NCBI GenBank assembly: GCA_004352715.1
Contig: SCFE01000096.1
Span: 1,481,129 to 1,545,128, forward strand
From: Hofstenia miamia
Taxonomy: Eukaryota; Xenacoelomorpha; Acoela
Length of the DNA stretch: 64,000 nt
Direction: 5' to 3'
In this document: positions 46,946 through 59,302 of the stretch, piece by piece
Numbering within the stretch: the first letter of the stretch is position 1
Layout: each line of letters opens with the position of its first letter
Notes under the pieces: generated by a model
Seen by the model: the letters and a program-made list of their open reading frames with translations, nothing else
The model's database searches: none
What the model was told of the DNA's origin: nothing
Program-made: the position numbers and the translations under genes

Positions 46946-49825
46946 GAGTAGAAAGATATGAAAATAGGCAATATAAATTTACAAACATCCAAACCTGAAG
47001 TGTGTGCCACTGAATATATTCCAGCATTGAACATCAGTGTGAAAGAAGCGGAGAGGATACGTGATAATCCAAGCAGCCCCAAGCTCTCATAAAATAAGCA
47101 AGTGCTTTGAAAATATATTTATTCTACAGACCTGTAACAATTTAGTGCACAAAAACCAATAAAAATGAAATGTTGTATGATCATAGAAAATTTTCATTAC
47201 AATGCTTTGAAAAATAGACTATCTATGACATTCCCAAGGTGTAACAAATTAGACACAGCCCACGTGTTAGCTATATTTTGCAAAAAAACTTAAAAGCGTT
47301 CGGCAGAAGTGAAAACCGGTCTAAATGTTCTTACGCGCTCCTTTAACTTTAGGGTTTCGTGGAGTCGACCAGCCGGCGGAAGTCTGACGAATAAAAACTA
47401 TCGAGGAATATAGATTAGATAGTAACAATCTCTTAAGATGCTTGATGAAAAGCATATTTCTTATGGGATTTGTGGTGCAACAAACTAAAAAGTGCAAAGA
47501 TGGCAGGAGTTTGTGATTTTAAATTTTTTGCAGAAAAACATCGCGTATCCCTAGAAGGATTAAAAAGAAAAATTCTAAGAATAAGTAAGGATTCGATATT
47601 ATTGTTGACAATAAGTTAGTTTTCTAATAATAAGCAAGTATGAATTCACTGCAGCAAACATGAGAAAGAATGATATATTTGCCGGGTAGTATAAAGCCAG
47701 AGCCAAATAAACTCGACCAATCCGGGCCGGTTTTCAAATCTAGGGAAGCCTCCGGTAGAATCAATACTTTCAAGCACTGAATTGCAATGAGAGAACTACG
47801 ATAGTTTATCAACAAGAGTTTTTGGCGCTAGATAGTCTTCAATATTAACATAAACTTGTTTATGTTCTTAAAAATGGGTCAGATGAGGTCAAATGTTCAA
47901 TAACAGCAAATGAATGGGGTACAATTCTTGTACCGTCATCAAGCCTATATCCGGAAATACTGAAAAAACAATTCATCGAACATGTAAATTCATCTAAAAT
48001 AAATTCTTGAATTGAACATTAAAGATCGTAAATGATTTTTGCATAAATTAATATCAAAATTTAACTTGGAATTAATCATTTAATGTCCTCCAGAGAGCAA
48101 TGTTGCATATTATAAAATATTTTAGTGCGACAGCTTCTGTCAATTATAGCAGAAGTGAGCCTCCATTTCCCGCACTTATAAAACGAAAATTACTAATATG
48201 CTTCTGAATTTTAGCAACCGTGTATAAAATGTCTGGACTGTCAGACATATTGGAAACTTTCCAATTTGATATATTTTAGCACGCATATGATAACACAGGT
48301 GAGTCAGATATCTTTCACATAGATCACGTAAAGGCAACAGAAACTAGACTATTGTCTTAAACTAGATTTTTTGAAACACGTACATTTTATCATACGAAAA
48401 AAATGTTACATTTGATGTTAGTAGGAAAGGCTTCTGCATTCAGAGGAGACATAAAACAAACTATGTATCAAACAGTTATCTAGATACATCCCTTTAATGA
48501 AGCCCCATCCATTAATTAACGCAATTGGCCTTTAGAAAGAAGCAAACGCTTTCGATGAGTAAATTAGTGAAAAAAATTCTTTAATTTATTTAACAAGTAA
48601 ATATTTAATGAACAAAATTTGAAAACAAAAATTATAATTTTCAGGCTTCGGAGCAGCTTGTTCTCAATATGTTAGTACCAAATAATTTGTATTTCTCTAT
48701 TCGAAAATTGAAAATTATCTGCAGGCCGAAAATAAATGCAACCTTAAACAATTGGCTAATAATTATATTCAAATATGCCACTGATATTTGCTAGAAAAGC
48801 AAGATGTCAGGGGATTCAACAAAAAGATCACTTGTTACTTTTACAAACAACAAATCTTAGCAATTTTTGGCAATTAACTAGACAAAATAGGCATACAAAA
48901 TACGGGCATCATATGGATGTATTCAAAAGACAACCTCCGTCATTATATAAGTATTCGTTCATTCTCATAATTACTACAAGGAAAATACCTGAATTGATGA
49001 AGATTCGGGATTGGTTATTTTGTGTTATCAATAAAAAGGTTCTAATTGAATTGACAAAGAAGACAAAATTTTATAAATGCCAACCAGGAAAAGTTGAATG
49101 CATCAGCCAACAATTTTTCAGCTGATTCCATCCGTTTATTGCAGCGAACAAGAATCCCAAGATTTGGACCCGCGTTATCCGCTTTTAGGGATTTAAACTG
49201 TGAAAATGCTACAGAGCCTGAATGATATCAAACAATTTCAATATGAAATTTCAAAAAGCTTGTAATTTAGCGTGTACAAACATACAACTTTTATTGTGAA
49301 TCTAATTAAATTATGAAAAGTTGTGAAAATAGTTGTAAATGTTTACGCTACTTAACTATTGGACTTGAGGTTGGGGTGGACTTCCTTCCTCCCTCTCATA
49401 ATTTTTTTCTAAATATCTGCTCATTTTATGTATTGTATTGGTTTTCAACCAATTTTTGCAAAAATTTATCACTGTTAGTGAAAAGTATGTAAAATAAGCA
49501 AGTAAATAATATTTGATTGGCTAGGAATCTATTATAGTAAATCTCAGCATTTCCAACTGCTAAAATCAATATTGAATCTTTCAAAAAATCACAAAATGCT
49601 GAGATTTGATAATGTCATCAAAAAACGATGGCATTACATTTCTAAACATTGATCGCATCCATAAGCCTAATAGGATATATTCAATTGCTTCAAAACTAAA
49701 TGCACAGTGAAGGCATCGTAGCTTAAAATTTAACTCTTGAAGATCATCAACTTTTGCATAGATTATTTTTTGTTTTAACACTTTTTTGTTTTTTACTCAT
49801 TAAATGAATTCCGCCAATTTTTGAC
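44489..49825. other. AT-rich non-coding DNA
   Basis: No recognised gene in 5.3 kb. A 116-codon plus-strand frame at 48775-49125 and minus-strand frames near 46855 and 47624 show no family features or convincing splice borders. A (TA)n run lies at 46897-46942. The fragment 49409-49456 is shared with 36187-36236. Confidence 0.4.
46897..46942. repeat. (TA)n microsatellite
   Basis: Pure TA repeat of about 46 bases, the longest complete one in the window. Confidence 0.95.
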
Positions 49826-49829
49826 TCAT

Positions 49830-50240
49830 CGCAAGCAACGGGTACGACTACCGAATGGTCCTTTGTGGTAATGGGAGATGATACTGGGAGGTATTCCACA
49901 AAGAACAAAACTCAATTCAAGGCTGTTTGCTTTTCTTATCAACATAATTTTGGTGTGGGATTGAAATAGGTATATGAAACGACCGCGAGAAAAATAGTTA
50001 CCAGGAATAACCCTAGCGTTGCAAATGATATTGTTCTGGATATTAGTAATTGGTGCTCTGAACGCAAGATGGTCCTTCATCCTAATAAATGTGAAAAACT
50101 AACAGTCAGTTTTCTCCGAGATTATAAATTGCCTCCTGAACTAATTACTGAGAATTGCGGTGGCATTCGCATCGGATTAAATAACATATTAACAGACATC
50201 TTGAAACGGAAATATTCAGTCACCATATTGAATTAAAAAA
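49830..50240 (+). pseudogene. Non-LTR retrotransposon reverse-transcriptase fragment, decayed
   Basis: In broken plus-strand frames this reads GGIPQRTKLNSRLFAF and LINIILVW (the family's G-x-P-Q-G-T/S-x-L-G-P-x-L-F-x-x-x-I-N-D-L block), then after a stop and a frame change DIVLDISNWCSERKMVLHPN, then KCEKLTVSFLRDYKLPPELI (the W...L-N-x-x-K-C block that follows the F-A-D-D motif). The F-A-D-D box itself is destroyed. It is a dead CR1/L2/jockey-like fragment of about 400 bp, with both ends lost. Confidence 0.7.
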
Positions 50241-50548
50241 AAAATTTAGAAATAGTCATGAAAAAACCCAGACTAAGATCTGTGAGGCTCTAATAATAAT
50301 AACTAAACAATATAATAAAGAAAACATCATGAATAAACAATGTAATTTAAGAAAGAAAGGAATTTATGTATTATAGTGTATGTAATATCATTATCTTGTA
50401 AAGTGTGTTATATTGTAAACTTTTACTACTGCAAAAAAATTGTAAACTGACGATGACTATAATATCGCCAATACGTTTTTTATTTAAGTCAATTGAAAAT
50501 TATATGAAACTCCGTAAATTTACTTTAGAATATATATATATATATATA

Positions 50549-51607
50549 CAGTAATGGAAATATGTATTCGACCACCTTTCTATTTTGAATAAATAATGAA
50601 CATTCATGGAATAGATTGTCGAAGATTATAACTGAATGATACTTTGATTGAGCAAGAAAAATCTGTATGTCTAATACCATAAAATATGTAGAATAACAAT
50701 TGGCTAGGAATTTTTAATCAAAATTAGAAAAAATGTATTGGAAAAATGTATTCGGCCACCTGAAAAAATTTTAACAAATGAACAAATCCGAAAAAAGTAA
50801 ATTCAAAATAAGATATATAAATTAATAATTGATGCAATATAAGCATTTAGCATAAAAATTCTCTCTTCTAATATTTTGTAGGTTGTCACTTTGAGCGAAT
50901 AACAGCTTCAAGGCGATCAGCGATTGAAGCAAAATGTCTTTCAATAAAGCTGTTGGGAATCGGAAAAAATTCTTTCTTTCTTGCGGTCCACAGCTTGTGT
51001 TCAGTGTAAAAAGTACACTGTACAATTCGATATTTTATCTCTTCCTGGGATTTTGCATTGAAAGGCACACAAGAGCTGATTGAGAGGTCTTGGAAGTCTT
51101 CTTTTGTCTTCCGGACTTTGGCTTGGGGACAATGATGTTTTCAGAAGTGAAACGTCTGATGACATCCTCGACACTACTTCGAGGTCGCTCTATAAGTCGG
51201 ATTATATTACGTTGACTCATCCCTTCCAAATGTTTGGAGATAATCAACTCGCGGATGGCAAAAGGTACGTAACCAGGCATCATATATGGCGAAGAAAGAC
51301 TGTTATTAGACAATTTCAATATAAATAGACTGAAAAAAGCTCAACCAATGAAATTTTTTACAGATTTTCAAATTTGGTGTGAAGTGGCCGAATACATTTT
51401 CCCAAGAAAATATTAGCCAACCACAAGTATTGTAACATTTCTCCCTGAGATTTAAAGTAAACGGTGATAATTATGTCTTAACATTGATGAATTCCTCTTT
51501 CTGTAACATCAAATGTATTTTAAAAATACCTATTTCACTCTTGGCGTCTATTTCTTAGAAATATTTATGACAAATCATGGGTAGCCGAATTCTTTTTTCC
51601 GGTACTG
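50549..51607 (-). mobile_element. Tc1/mariner-type transposon (1059 bp) with IR/DR ends and deleted transposase
   Basis: The outer ends are CAGTAATGGAAATATGTATTCG (first 20: CAGTAATGGAAATATGTATT) at left and, complemented, CAGTACCGGAAAAAAGAATT at right, each flanked by TA. A second, inner pair lies about 165-200 bases inside: TTGGAAAAATGTATTCGGCC at 50739 and its complement at 51387-51406. Two repeats per end is the IR/DR layout known from Sleeping-Beauty-like Tc1 elements. Between them sit the N- and C-terminal parts of a transposase on the minus strand. Confidence 0.85.
50860..51319 (-). pseudogene. Tc1/mariner transposase with the catalytic middle deleted
   Basis: The N-terminal frame (51319-51035) has the paired helix-turn-helix features ELIISKHLEGMSQRNIIRLI, then ERPRSSVEDVIRRF and VPKPKSGRQKK, the family's R-S-G-R-P-x-K linker. 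Within about 30 bases the sequence jumps to the C-terminal tail: KEFFPIPNSFIERHFASIAD, RLEAVIRSK in another frame. The family's roughly 200-residue DDE/D catalytic core is missing, so a single internal deletion of about 600 bp is inferred. The copy cannot make active transposase but could be moved in trans. Confidence 0.82.
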
Positions 51608-51621
51608 TATATACATAAATA

Positions 51622-51714
51622 AGATGATTTTTGCCTTAGATGTGGATTCCCCACTAATATATATATATATATATATATAAGTTGATTTTTGCCTTAGATG
51701 TGGATTCCCCATTA
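51622..51714. repeat. Local duplication around a (TA)n array at the broken end of the Kv fragment
   Basis: GATTTTTGCCTTAGATGTGG with TTCCCCA(C/T)TAAT occurs twice, at 51625-51656 and 51684-51715, separated by about 26 bases of TA. The coding end of the Kv fragment (GNPHLRQK on the minus strand) is thus present twice, the outer copy cut off from its frame and abutting the Tc1 element. Confidence 0.8.
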
Positions 51715-51867
51715 ATGTATTCGGAAATCTTTCTAAGGTGGCCAAATTGGTTTCGAAGCGGGTACCACTGACGTTGATTGTAACTCGCTCATTCACAACC
51801 ACATCTGTGTATTTCAAATGCGAAGGTGAGCGTTTGGGATATGGAGTTTCTAAGGTGCCAACACAAC
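51681..51867 (-). pseudogene. Shaker-type (Kv1-like) potassium channel T1-domain exon fragment
   Basis: The minus-strand frame reads DVVVNERVTINVSGTRFETN, then LATLERFPNTLMGNPHLRQK, a close match to the start of the T1 (BTB-like tetramerisation) domain of Shaker-family voltage-gated channels (E-R-V-x-I-N-x-S-G-x-R-F-E-T...T-L...F-P-N-T-L-x-G-x-P). An acceptor TATTTTAG at 51868 is in frame with 61 further codons. After HLRQK the frame runs into a (TA)n array where the family has F-D-x-x-R-N-E-Y, and no GT donor is seen. So it is a true homologue but truncated: a pseudogene fragment or an exon spoiled by repeat insertion. No pore exon was found nearby. Confidence 0.75.
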
Positions 51868-51948
51868 CTAAAATACCAAAACTTCAAATACTGTTTCTAA
51901 CACGGACTTTTTTTAGATATTTCAAATAATGTACATTTATTAAATATT

Positions 51949-52217
51949 TCCTCTGTCCCAAAATAACTGCTGCATTTGATTTGAGGTTTCATAACTTTGC
52001 AAAAAAACAAAAGATTCTCATTCTGATTTTTGCAATGTAATCTCGGGAAGTATAGCTTTCAGAAAATGTAAAATTGTTTTAAAAAAAGTTAGTTCTAAAA
52101 AAAGGTTATAAGGGTTTTAATGCGCGGGAAAACAAGGATATTGAACCTTGATTGACTGGGCTCTCCCAAATCAGATTTAGTGACACTTTTTGCCAGATGA
52201 AGTAAGAAAAATTAAGA
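51949..52217. repeat. Dispersed repeat C, copy 2 (inverted)
   Basis: Inverted partner of 41433-41693, starting CTCTGTCCCAAAATAACTGC and holding CTGGGCTCTCCCA and GCGCGGGAAAAC. Confidence 0.7.
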
Positions 52218-52219
52218 TC

Positions 52220-53396
52220 TGCTGTACAATTACTTCCCCTTCCGCTTCCGTAAAGAAGTTAAGAAAGTGACTTTCACGCCTCTTAAATTACTTACAGTTC
52301 TGAATGGATATAAATCACCCAAATGAATTGTTTAGCAAAATAAAATCATATTATTGGAAGAATAGAAAAAGGTTTTAAAATGGCTATAAAAGGTAGACGA
52401 AATTTCAAAGATTGAACAAAGACAAAAAATATTGTGGATTTTTTAAGGACCTTTTCAAATTATTATTTTTCAATAATTCTAGCCTTCCAGTATGTTTTTA
52501 TGGCGCTAAATGATTCATTTAGGTGCACACACTTTTCATTTGCACATTAAGTTTCCTAGAATTACATTTAATTTACAAAATGATTTCTAACCTTATTTAC
52601 TTACTTTAATATTGAATGTTTCATCAACTATTCAAAAAATTTAAGTGTTGTAGATGTACCAAAACAAACGTGCGTGTGTAGATGTATATTTTGTTTATAT
52701 TTGAAAAAGGTTGATCATGCGCTATTGATGTGAGTACGCATGTTGCAAATGTGTTGGGTTTGACATGAAAACCTGAACCAATGCTAACCTTTTACATTGA
52801 CAGGTATATACTCGGATACCTGAAAATGAATTATCTTAAATTTTTGATAAATTAGCAAAAACACATTTGGTGAAAGAATATTATTTTTCAACAAAATATA
52901 CCAATGTTAGAGACTTATGATTTGAATGTATGATATATAAATTGGTAATTCGTGACGATGGATTTTATTATAGAGCCAATTAGATAATTGTGCGCAAACA
53001 TAGCATTTTGAATTTTATTGTTCCAAGTTGGAATTGAGCACATCACTTTATCTAAATCGTTGCATGGTTTTTATATCTATTTGCGCAATGTTGGTTATAA
53101 CTCGAATGCAATTTAAGAGATAACATGCTACTAAAACAAGTATCATTTAATTCCTGCGAATTCTCTGCAATATGTTTCCAAATGACTTATTTAAAAAGAA
53201 TTATTTAATTTTTAAATGTTATAATAAAGCTGTCTGTGAAGTATGTCGCCAAGATTAAGAAACGCTGAAAGCAATATCAAAAGGTCACTGAATGTTGATG
53301 ATAGTCTTTTAATGTTCTTACAAGTAAAATGCATACTGTGTGCACAAGCAATGAAAACACAAGCAGACGATTTTTACATTCTTTTACATTTTTATC

Positions 53397-53443
<47 letters not shown>

Positions 53444-53510
53444 AATGTAACATGCTCATTGTCATAGGATACCATATAATTCAATTTTTCAGAGTTTAGT
53501 AATTTATCCA
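52220..53510. other. AT-rich non-coding DNA with a (TA)n run
   Basis: No gene seen. The microsatellite at 53400-53434 lies just left of repeat B copy 2. Confidence 0.4.
53400..53434. repeat. (TA)n microsatellite
   Basis: TA repeat of about 35 bases followed by GTATGTATG. Confidence 0.95.
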
Positions 53511-54112
53511 TAAATTAGAAATGCAATGCAAGGCAAATGACCTAAAAATGTATGAAAAAACAAATGATTCATTAAAATTATGCATCCACTCCCATTAATG
53601 AGAGTTAAACATGTGTGAAATGTGATTCAAAAAGAGAGTGGAATTTGTCTATAGAAAAATCAATTCACACACTTTAATACATTGTTTAAAACATGTTTTG
53701 AACATGTCGTGTTTAAAACAGGCCAACCCTTAGCCAAACAAGTTAATAAGTTACCACTATCTCAAAAGCAAATGGTAGGAGATCCTATATCCAGAACTTA
53801 TTTAGAAAAGAAGGCTACTGTAGATTACATTAGAAAACCACATTTTACTTCATTTACTAACTTTGTTCTAACAATGCAAATATTCTTAAGTATCCCAGAG
53901 CCTCAATTTTCGATTGATCTGTTTTTGCATAAGAAGTCTTCATGAAACGTGTTTCCAAGTCTGCTGATGCTATGCATGCAATGTGATTGTAGGCTGTGCT
54001 TCACAGCTTTAGCTAATCTGCTCATGTGAAATATATATACACATAACCCCACTTTTTTTGCAGAAGAACTAGAAGCTTTTGATTGCGCAATTAATCGGTC
54101 TCTGGAAAATAT
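53511..54112. repeat. Dispersed repeat B, copy 2 (inverted)
   Basis: Inverted partner of 42549-43140. It holds an 87-codon open frame (53682-53945, LPLSQKQMVGDPISRTYLEK in the middle) that is broken in the other copy; the peptide is not recognised. It could be a piece of a mobile-element protein. Confidence 0.75.
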
Positions 54113-57100
54113 GACAGGGTTGGTTTGTCTGCGTTACAGAAACTACAGGCATCTTTTATATCTTTAATCTTCATTATTCCCTAATAAATTTCGAATGTTA
54201 TACATAGAATTCATGAATTTTGAACATATAATGAAAAAGTGATGACACAATTTTGATCTAAGAATGTAGAATGGATTGCTTCAATGAAACGAAACAACAA
54301 ATTTAAATTATTAAATAAATGCAAGGAAATGAAAAATATAGAATCATTGATTTCATTCTATAAAATAAAATGGCTTGTAAAATAGCAAAAACGAAATCAA
54401 AATCATCCTTCATACAATCAAATTAGGTATATGAAATATGATGTAGCACGCATTCATTATTTAAATTCAAATATTAAATATTTTAAGTGGAGAGATCAGG
54501 TTACCCTTTACATGCTGTAATACAAAGGAAGTTGTAAAATGACCATTACTAGTAACGAACACAATTCATATTTGGGAGGAGTGAATTTGATGGACTAAAA
54601 ATGTTACATTCCAATTTAACGATGAAGTGAAATACAATATAATCTAAAGTATTATGTAACAAGACGAGATGGTATTAGTATCAAATTTTTAAAAGGCTAA
54701 TCAGAGACCATTGAAAATAAATTTTTATAGAATACTATTTTTAAACAATAGGGAACTCCATGTGTATTTTATGTCCCAAAATTGATGGCGTTTTAATATT
54801 AAATTACTATCTCGAAACATTGCATGGATATAGACAAGTACTTGGAATATTTATTAACTTTGTTTGAGCTGACATACAAGCATTGTTGACAAATTTCTCG
54901 TGAGAAGCAGCTTTTGGTTCACTCACTGCAGCTAACAAGTGAAACTAACGGAATTTTACTATAAAAAACGGATGAAAAAGCAGTTGATGGAAACCATTTT
55001 GAGAATGAGAAACTACAAGAAACGACATTGATTTTCATTGAATTAAAAATCTGATGTCCCTGAACTTGTAGAGCAGAAATTAGCTTATCTATAAAAGGTT
55101 TCTGATTATGTTGAACTTTATGACAATAACCAAGCAATAATTTCAATTGATTCCAAATAAACTAAAAAATAAATGAAAAATTACAACATCGAATCAAGAA
55201 AAGACTAAAGTCTATAGGTAAGATTTTGATTCTGATACATACATTGTATATATTTGCGGAATAACTAATTTAAAGTTTCATAAACCAAGACTCTTTTAAA
55301 ACTTTCGAAATTTAATATATAAAACATGAATATTTAATCCATTTTAATGAAAATAATATTACATGGACACTCAGCATCGCATAATTTAATTCTAAATACA
55401 TAGCGTTTGCACAATGATAGAATTAGAAAATCTCAATAAAAATTTTGATATTTGAATGCAAGTAGAACATATACTTTTTTGCTAAATTTTCATGTATTTA
55501 TTAAATTAAATATTAATTTTGTACAAAACATCTGCAGAAACGCAGGTAAAATGAATGTAATATATAAACAGAAACACGGTTTTAATCATCTCAAATTTTC
55601 AGACAACAAATCATATAATTACCTCACTAGAGTCCTATAAAAATAAATTAAGGGCGTGGTTTACAGCAACATTTGCCGCCACTCTAATGATTAAACTGTA
55701 ATGAAAGTTACAAACATTTAACACATAGTGCTCATTCTTCTTTTTCAAATTTACACAAATTGTCCTCATTATGTAGAGAGAACCAATGTGTAATAAATAT
55801 ACTGCAGTCTTCTACGAAGTAATTGAAGTGGCTTCACACATTCAAATGGACAATCCTTTTTATAATACTACTACAAATACACTATTTTCTAATGCGATTT
55901 GTAAAAAATTGCTATTCATATGTATAAATCAAAAAGATTCAAAAAATAATTTTCATTTTTGTATCTAAACAGTGGTCCAAATTCCATATCAATTTGAATA
56001 TTTAAAAATCTTAATTAAGCTAAGTTCATTCATGTACTAGTATTCTCTAATAAAGTTTCATTTATTAAATATTGAGAACTCCGGGTAAGATACGAAGCAA
56101 CTAATCATTAAATCACCAAAAAATGTGCATCCCATCAGTATAAAATTATACTTTCGTAGATGTTGATACGAAAATACATTCGTATTGACTAGCATTCTGT
56201 TTAGGCGTCATTAAATATTAAAGCTTTTTGAGCCATTAAACTAGTTCTTTCTGCTGCTATGGTATAATCTGTGTCAATAGAATTTAGTATTTGGACTTAT
56301 GGTGACGTCTTTGGTCACTTGCATTGCTATTTTTAATTATAAAAGTTGTGTTTTTCCGACAGTTATGCCATCATAAACCAGTTCTTCTGTTTTGCTAGTG
56401 GCGATGTCTTCAAAAAGGTTTTCATTTGATATGGCGCCTTTTCAACTGTACATTTGAGGAATAAATTTGCTATATTGTCAGTCAGAATGAAGCAACAACT
56501 TTCTAGTTATTGCAAATCCAATTTAGTACATAAATTATGTAACGATTATATTTAAATATTTATTATTAACCTCATTAACACTCAACCATATCACAATTAA
56601 TAGTGTACATTCACTATCGACTTTTATCAGTAGAATTTAGTCGAAAATACAAAAAATTTTGTGGAAATTGGTGATTTTTTAGCATCCGATAATTTGTCAA
56701 AAAAACAGGAGTTGAAATATCATGCACAGTATCGATTTTTTGAGAGATGATGAATTGTCATTTGATTAAAAATCGATAATGGGAACGATTTCCCAGCTCC
56801 AATTATATTTTGATTGACAGCAGGAATGTAAATAATGTTAGAATATTTTGAAGTGAAATATTTTAACTTCAATAATCGGCGTTTAGGAGTCTGTTCCCTA
56901 TTTGAACTAAGCAATTCATTTCAAGTAGCTATAAGAATCGAGTTTTAGTCTTGTTCCCCATATTGACTTTTCATCAGATGAAAAATTATTAGATGACAGC
57001 ATTTTAAAAAATCGGATATTCACGCTATCGAATTTATCACCGATTTCTTTACACATGATAAAACTCGATTCACACTAATCAGCCAAGATCGAGATGTTCG

Positions 57101-58475
57101 GTGGTGATGTTGATCCCGCTTTCCTATAATAGTTGCCACATTCATTTAGAAATTGCATGTTATCTAAAATGATTTACGGCATCGACACCAAATCAAAAAC
57201 TTTCGAATAATATGTTGACAGTTGTGGAATAAATTATGTTGAAATGATACAGTTTTTTAATATTATCTATTCATAAACCATCAACTATTATTTATGTCTT
57301 TCCAAAATTGAAATGCATTTAGCTAGAATGGGAATAAATGATGATGCAATAGCTTCAGTTCTGGTCATCTCCATAATTTAAAATGTGTTATTAGCACAAA
57401 ATCTGTTACTTAAATTAATTCGATAGATATTAATTTTTAATAAATGCTATTTATACATTTGAATGTTAGCTATGCTACCAGCTGTTCATCTTTCTTTGTT
57501 TGTCGTATCTCAAGAGAGTGCACATATAATAGGCCACATTATTCGCATTGATGCTATGAAATTGGAGCATTCTATTTTTAGGTTGGAAATAACCCATCAT
57601 AGTCTAGTGTAGCCAACACTGCTCCATTTGAATTTGCATGCAGAAAAATAGTTACATGTATTTGGCAAGTATCCAAGTCACATATTATACTTAAGCAGCA
57701 GTGATTTATAATAGATTTTTACATTATACAAGTATCATTTTAATAAATGAAACATCTCTGTCTCATAGAAGTAGATAAAAATCTCTGAAGAATTCCAACG
57801 AAATATGTAATAACGATAGTGAAAACCTATATGCTGTAAGATATGGGAACTTTCAATGGCTTGTTTACAAGCACATGTTTCTGGCAGTTGACAGGCGGAC
57901 AGATGAGCTGATGGAATCCGTTGACACAGACTAATGAACAAATACGTCGATTGAATCTCTTTCTGAAATTTATATGCAGCTAGTCGCTGTTGTAAATATG
58001 TTCAATAAGCCGGATTTAGCCAAAATTCTCTACAATGTTTGAAGAATTCTCCAACAATGAAGAATACATATTCATATTAATCGCGCTTGAAGAATGTGCT
58101 GTCATACCAAAACCTAGTTGAAAATGAGATATCTCATCTTCTGAATAAAGTACATTTGTGGAAACAAGTATTTCATGTCTAAGGATTTGAAGATCCCTAA
58201 AAGACTATTTTGATCCTAGATTAAATAGAGGATAAATAATTGAGTTGATGAACTAAATTTACTCACCCATTTAGAAGAGTTGGTTTAAGTGAAACAGGCA
58301 TCACAAAGTTAAATCAGTGTAGAATTTATTTTATATAGATGAACCGTTTCAATCAAATGGGTTTTGAGCTCAGAATACTGAAGCGAACTCAGTAGACATG
58401 GATAAAGAGTGATAAGGCGCCCTACAAAAGTTGTATTGTTAATTGTTATACATTAGTGCAAAATGTTCTGTAAAT
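54113..58475. other. AT-rich non-coding DNA with Harbinger-terminus-like sequences
   Basis: No gene is supported in 4.3 kb. Between 56612 and 57065, ACTATCGACTTTTATCAG, TCATCAGATGAAAA and CGCTATCGAATTTATCACCG resemble 4080-4200 beside the PIF/Harbinger element and may be the two ends of a related short element. Confidence 0.4.
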
Positions 58476-59011
58476 CACAAGGTACAACCCCAGAGTGAAA
58501 ATCAAAGTGATAAAGAATAAAAAAGAAAATGCTTTATTGTTACAGTTCAAATATGGAGAAATGCTGAGTTAAATCATCCCAGATATGGCCAAAGTTAACA
58601 AAGATATCAACTAAAAAACTTAAAGAAGGCAGTTTTCGACTGATCGAATTAATAAAAACTGAATTTAACAATTATATAAATCTTAGTGATTTGGTAGTGA
58701 ACTTACTGCAAAGCGGCGCATCATGCAACTAAAAAAATTGAAAGCACAAGGTACAACCCCAGAGTGAAAATCAAAGTGATTTAAAGTAAAAAAGAAAATG
58801 TTTTATTGTTACAGTTCAAATATGGAGAAATGATGAGTTAAATCATCGTAGATATGGCCAAAGTTAACAAAGATATCAACCAAAAAACTTAAAGAAGGCA
58901 GTTTTTGAATGATCGAATTAATAAAAACTGAATTTAACAATTATATAAATCTTATTGATTTGGTAGTGAACTTAATGCAAAGCGGCGCATCATGCAACTA
59001 GAAAAATTGGT
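58476..59011. repeat. Tandem duplication, two copies of ~269 bp
   Basis: CACAAGGTACAACCCCAGAG starts each copy (58476 and 58745). The copies are about 95% alike, with a short indel (GTGATAAAGAATAAAA against GTGATTTAAAGTAAAA) and scattered substitutions. No coding frame or tRNA/rRNA resemblance is seen. Confidence 0.92.
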
Positions 59012-59302
59012 GGCAGATAGAAAAAATTGATGTTGCAAAATTTTAGCAATTTCAGGTATAATCATAAGCGCCCAAACTGTAGGTTTTCTTAAAAATGAAA
59101 AAATTAATTGTATGACTAGTAACCGATTTATATTTTGTCCACAATAGCTTACCGGCTGTATCTCTGGTCCTAATATAACTTAAAATAATGCATTCCAAGT
59201 ACTGCAAATTTAAAAATTGTAGCATTGGGCTTTAAATCCCTAGAGCAAAAATTTATGAACTAAAATTGAAGACTTTTGCATATCATAAGTGTATAATGTA
59301 AA

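Noticed and set aside
48775-49125. 116-codon plus-strand frame
   Set aside because: No known motif and no convincing acceptor or donor; Lys/Leu/Ile/Asn-rich as expected by chance in AT-rich DNA.
49826-50080. 84-codon minus-strand frame
   Set aside because: Antisense shadow of the plus-strand reverse-transcriptase remnant.
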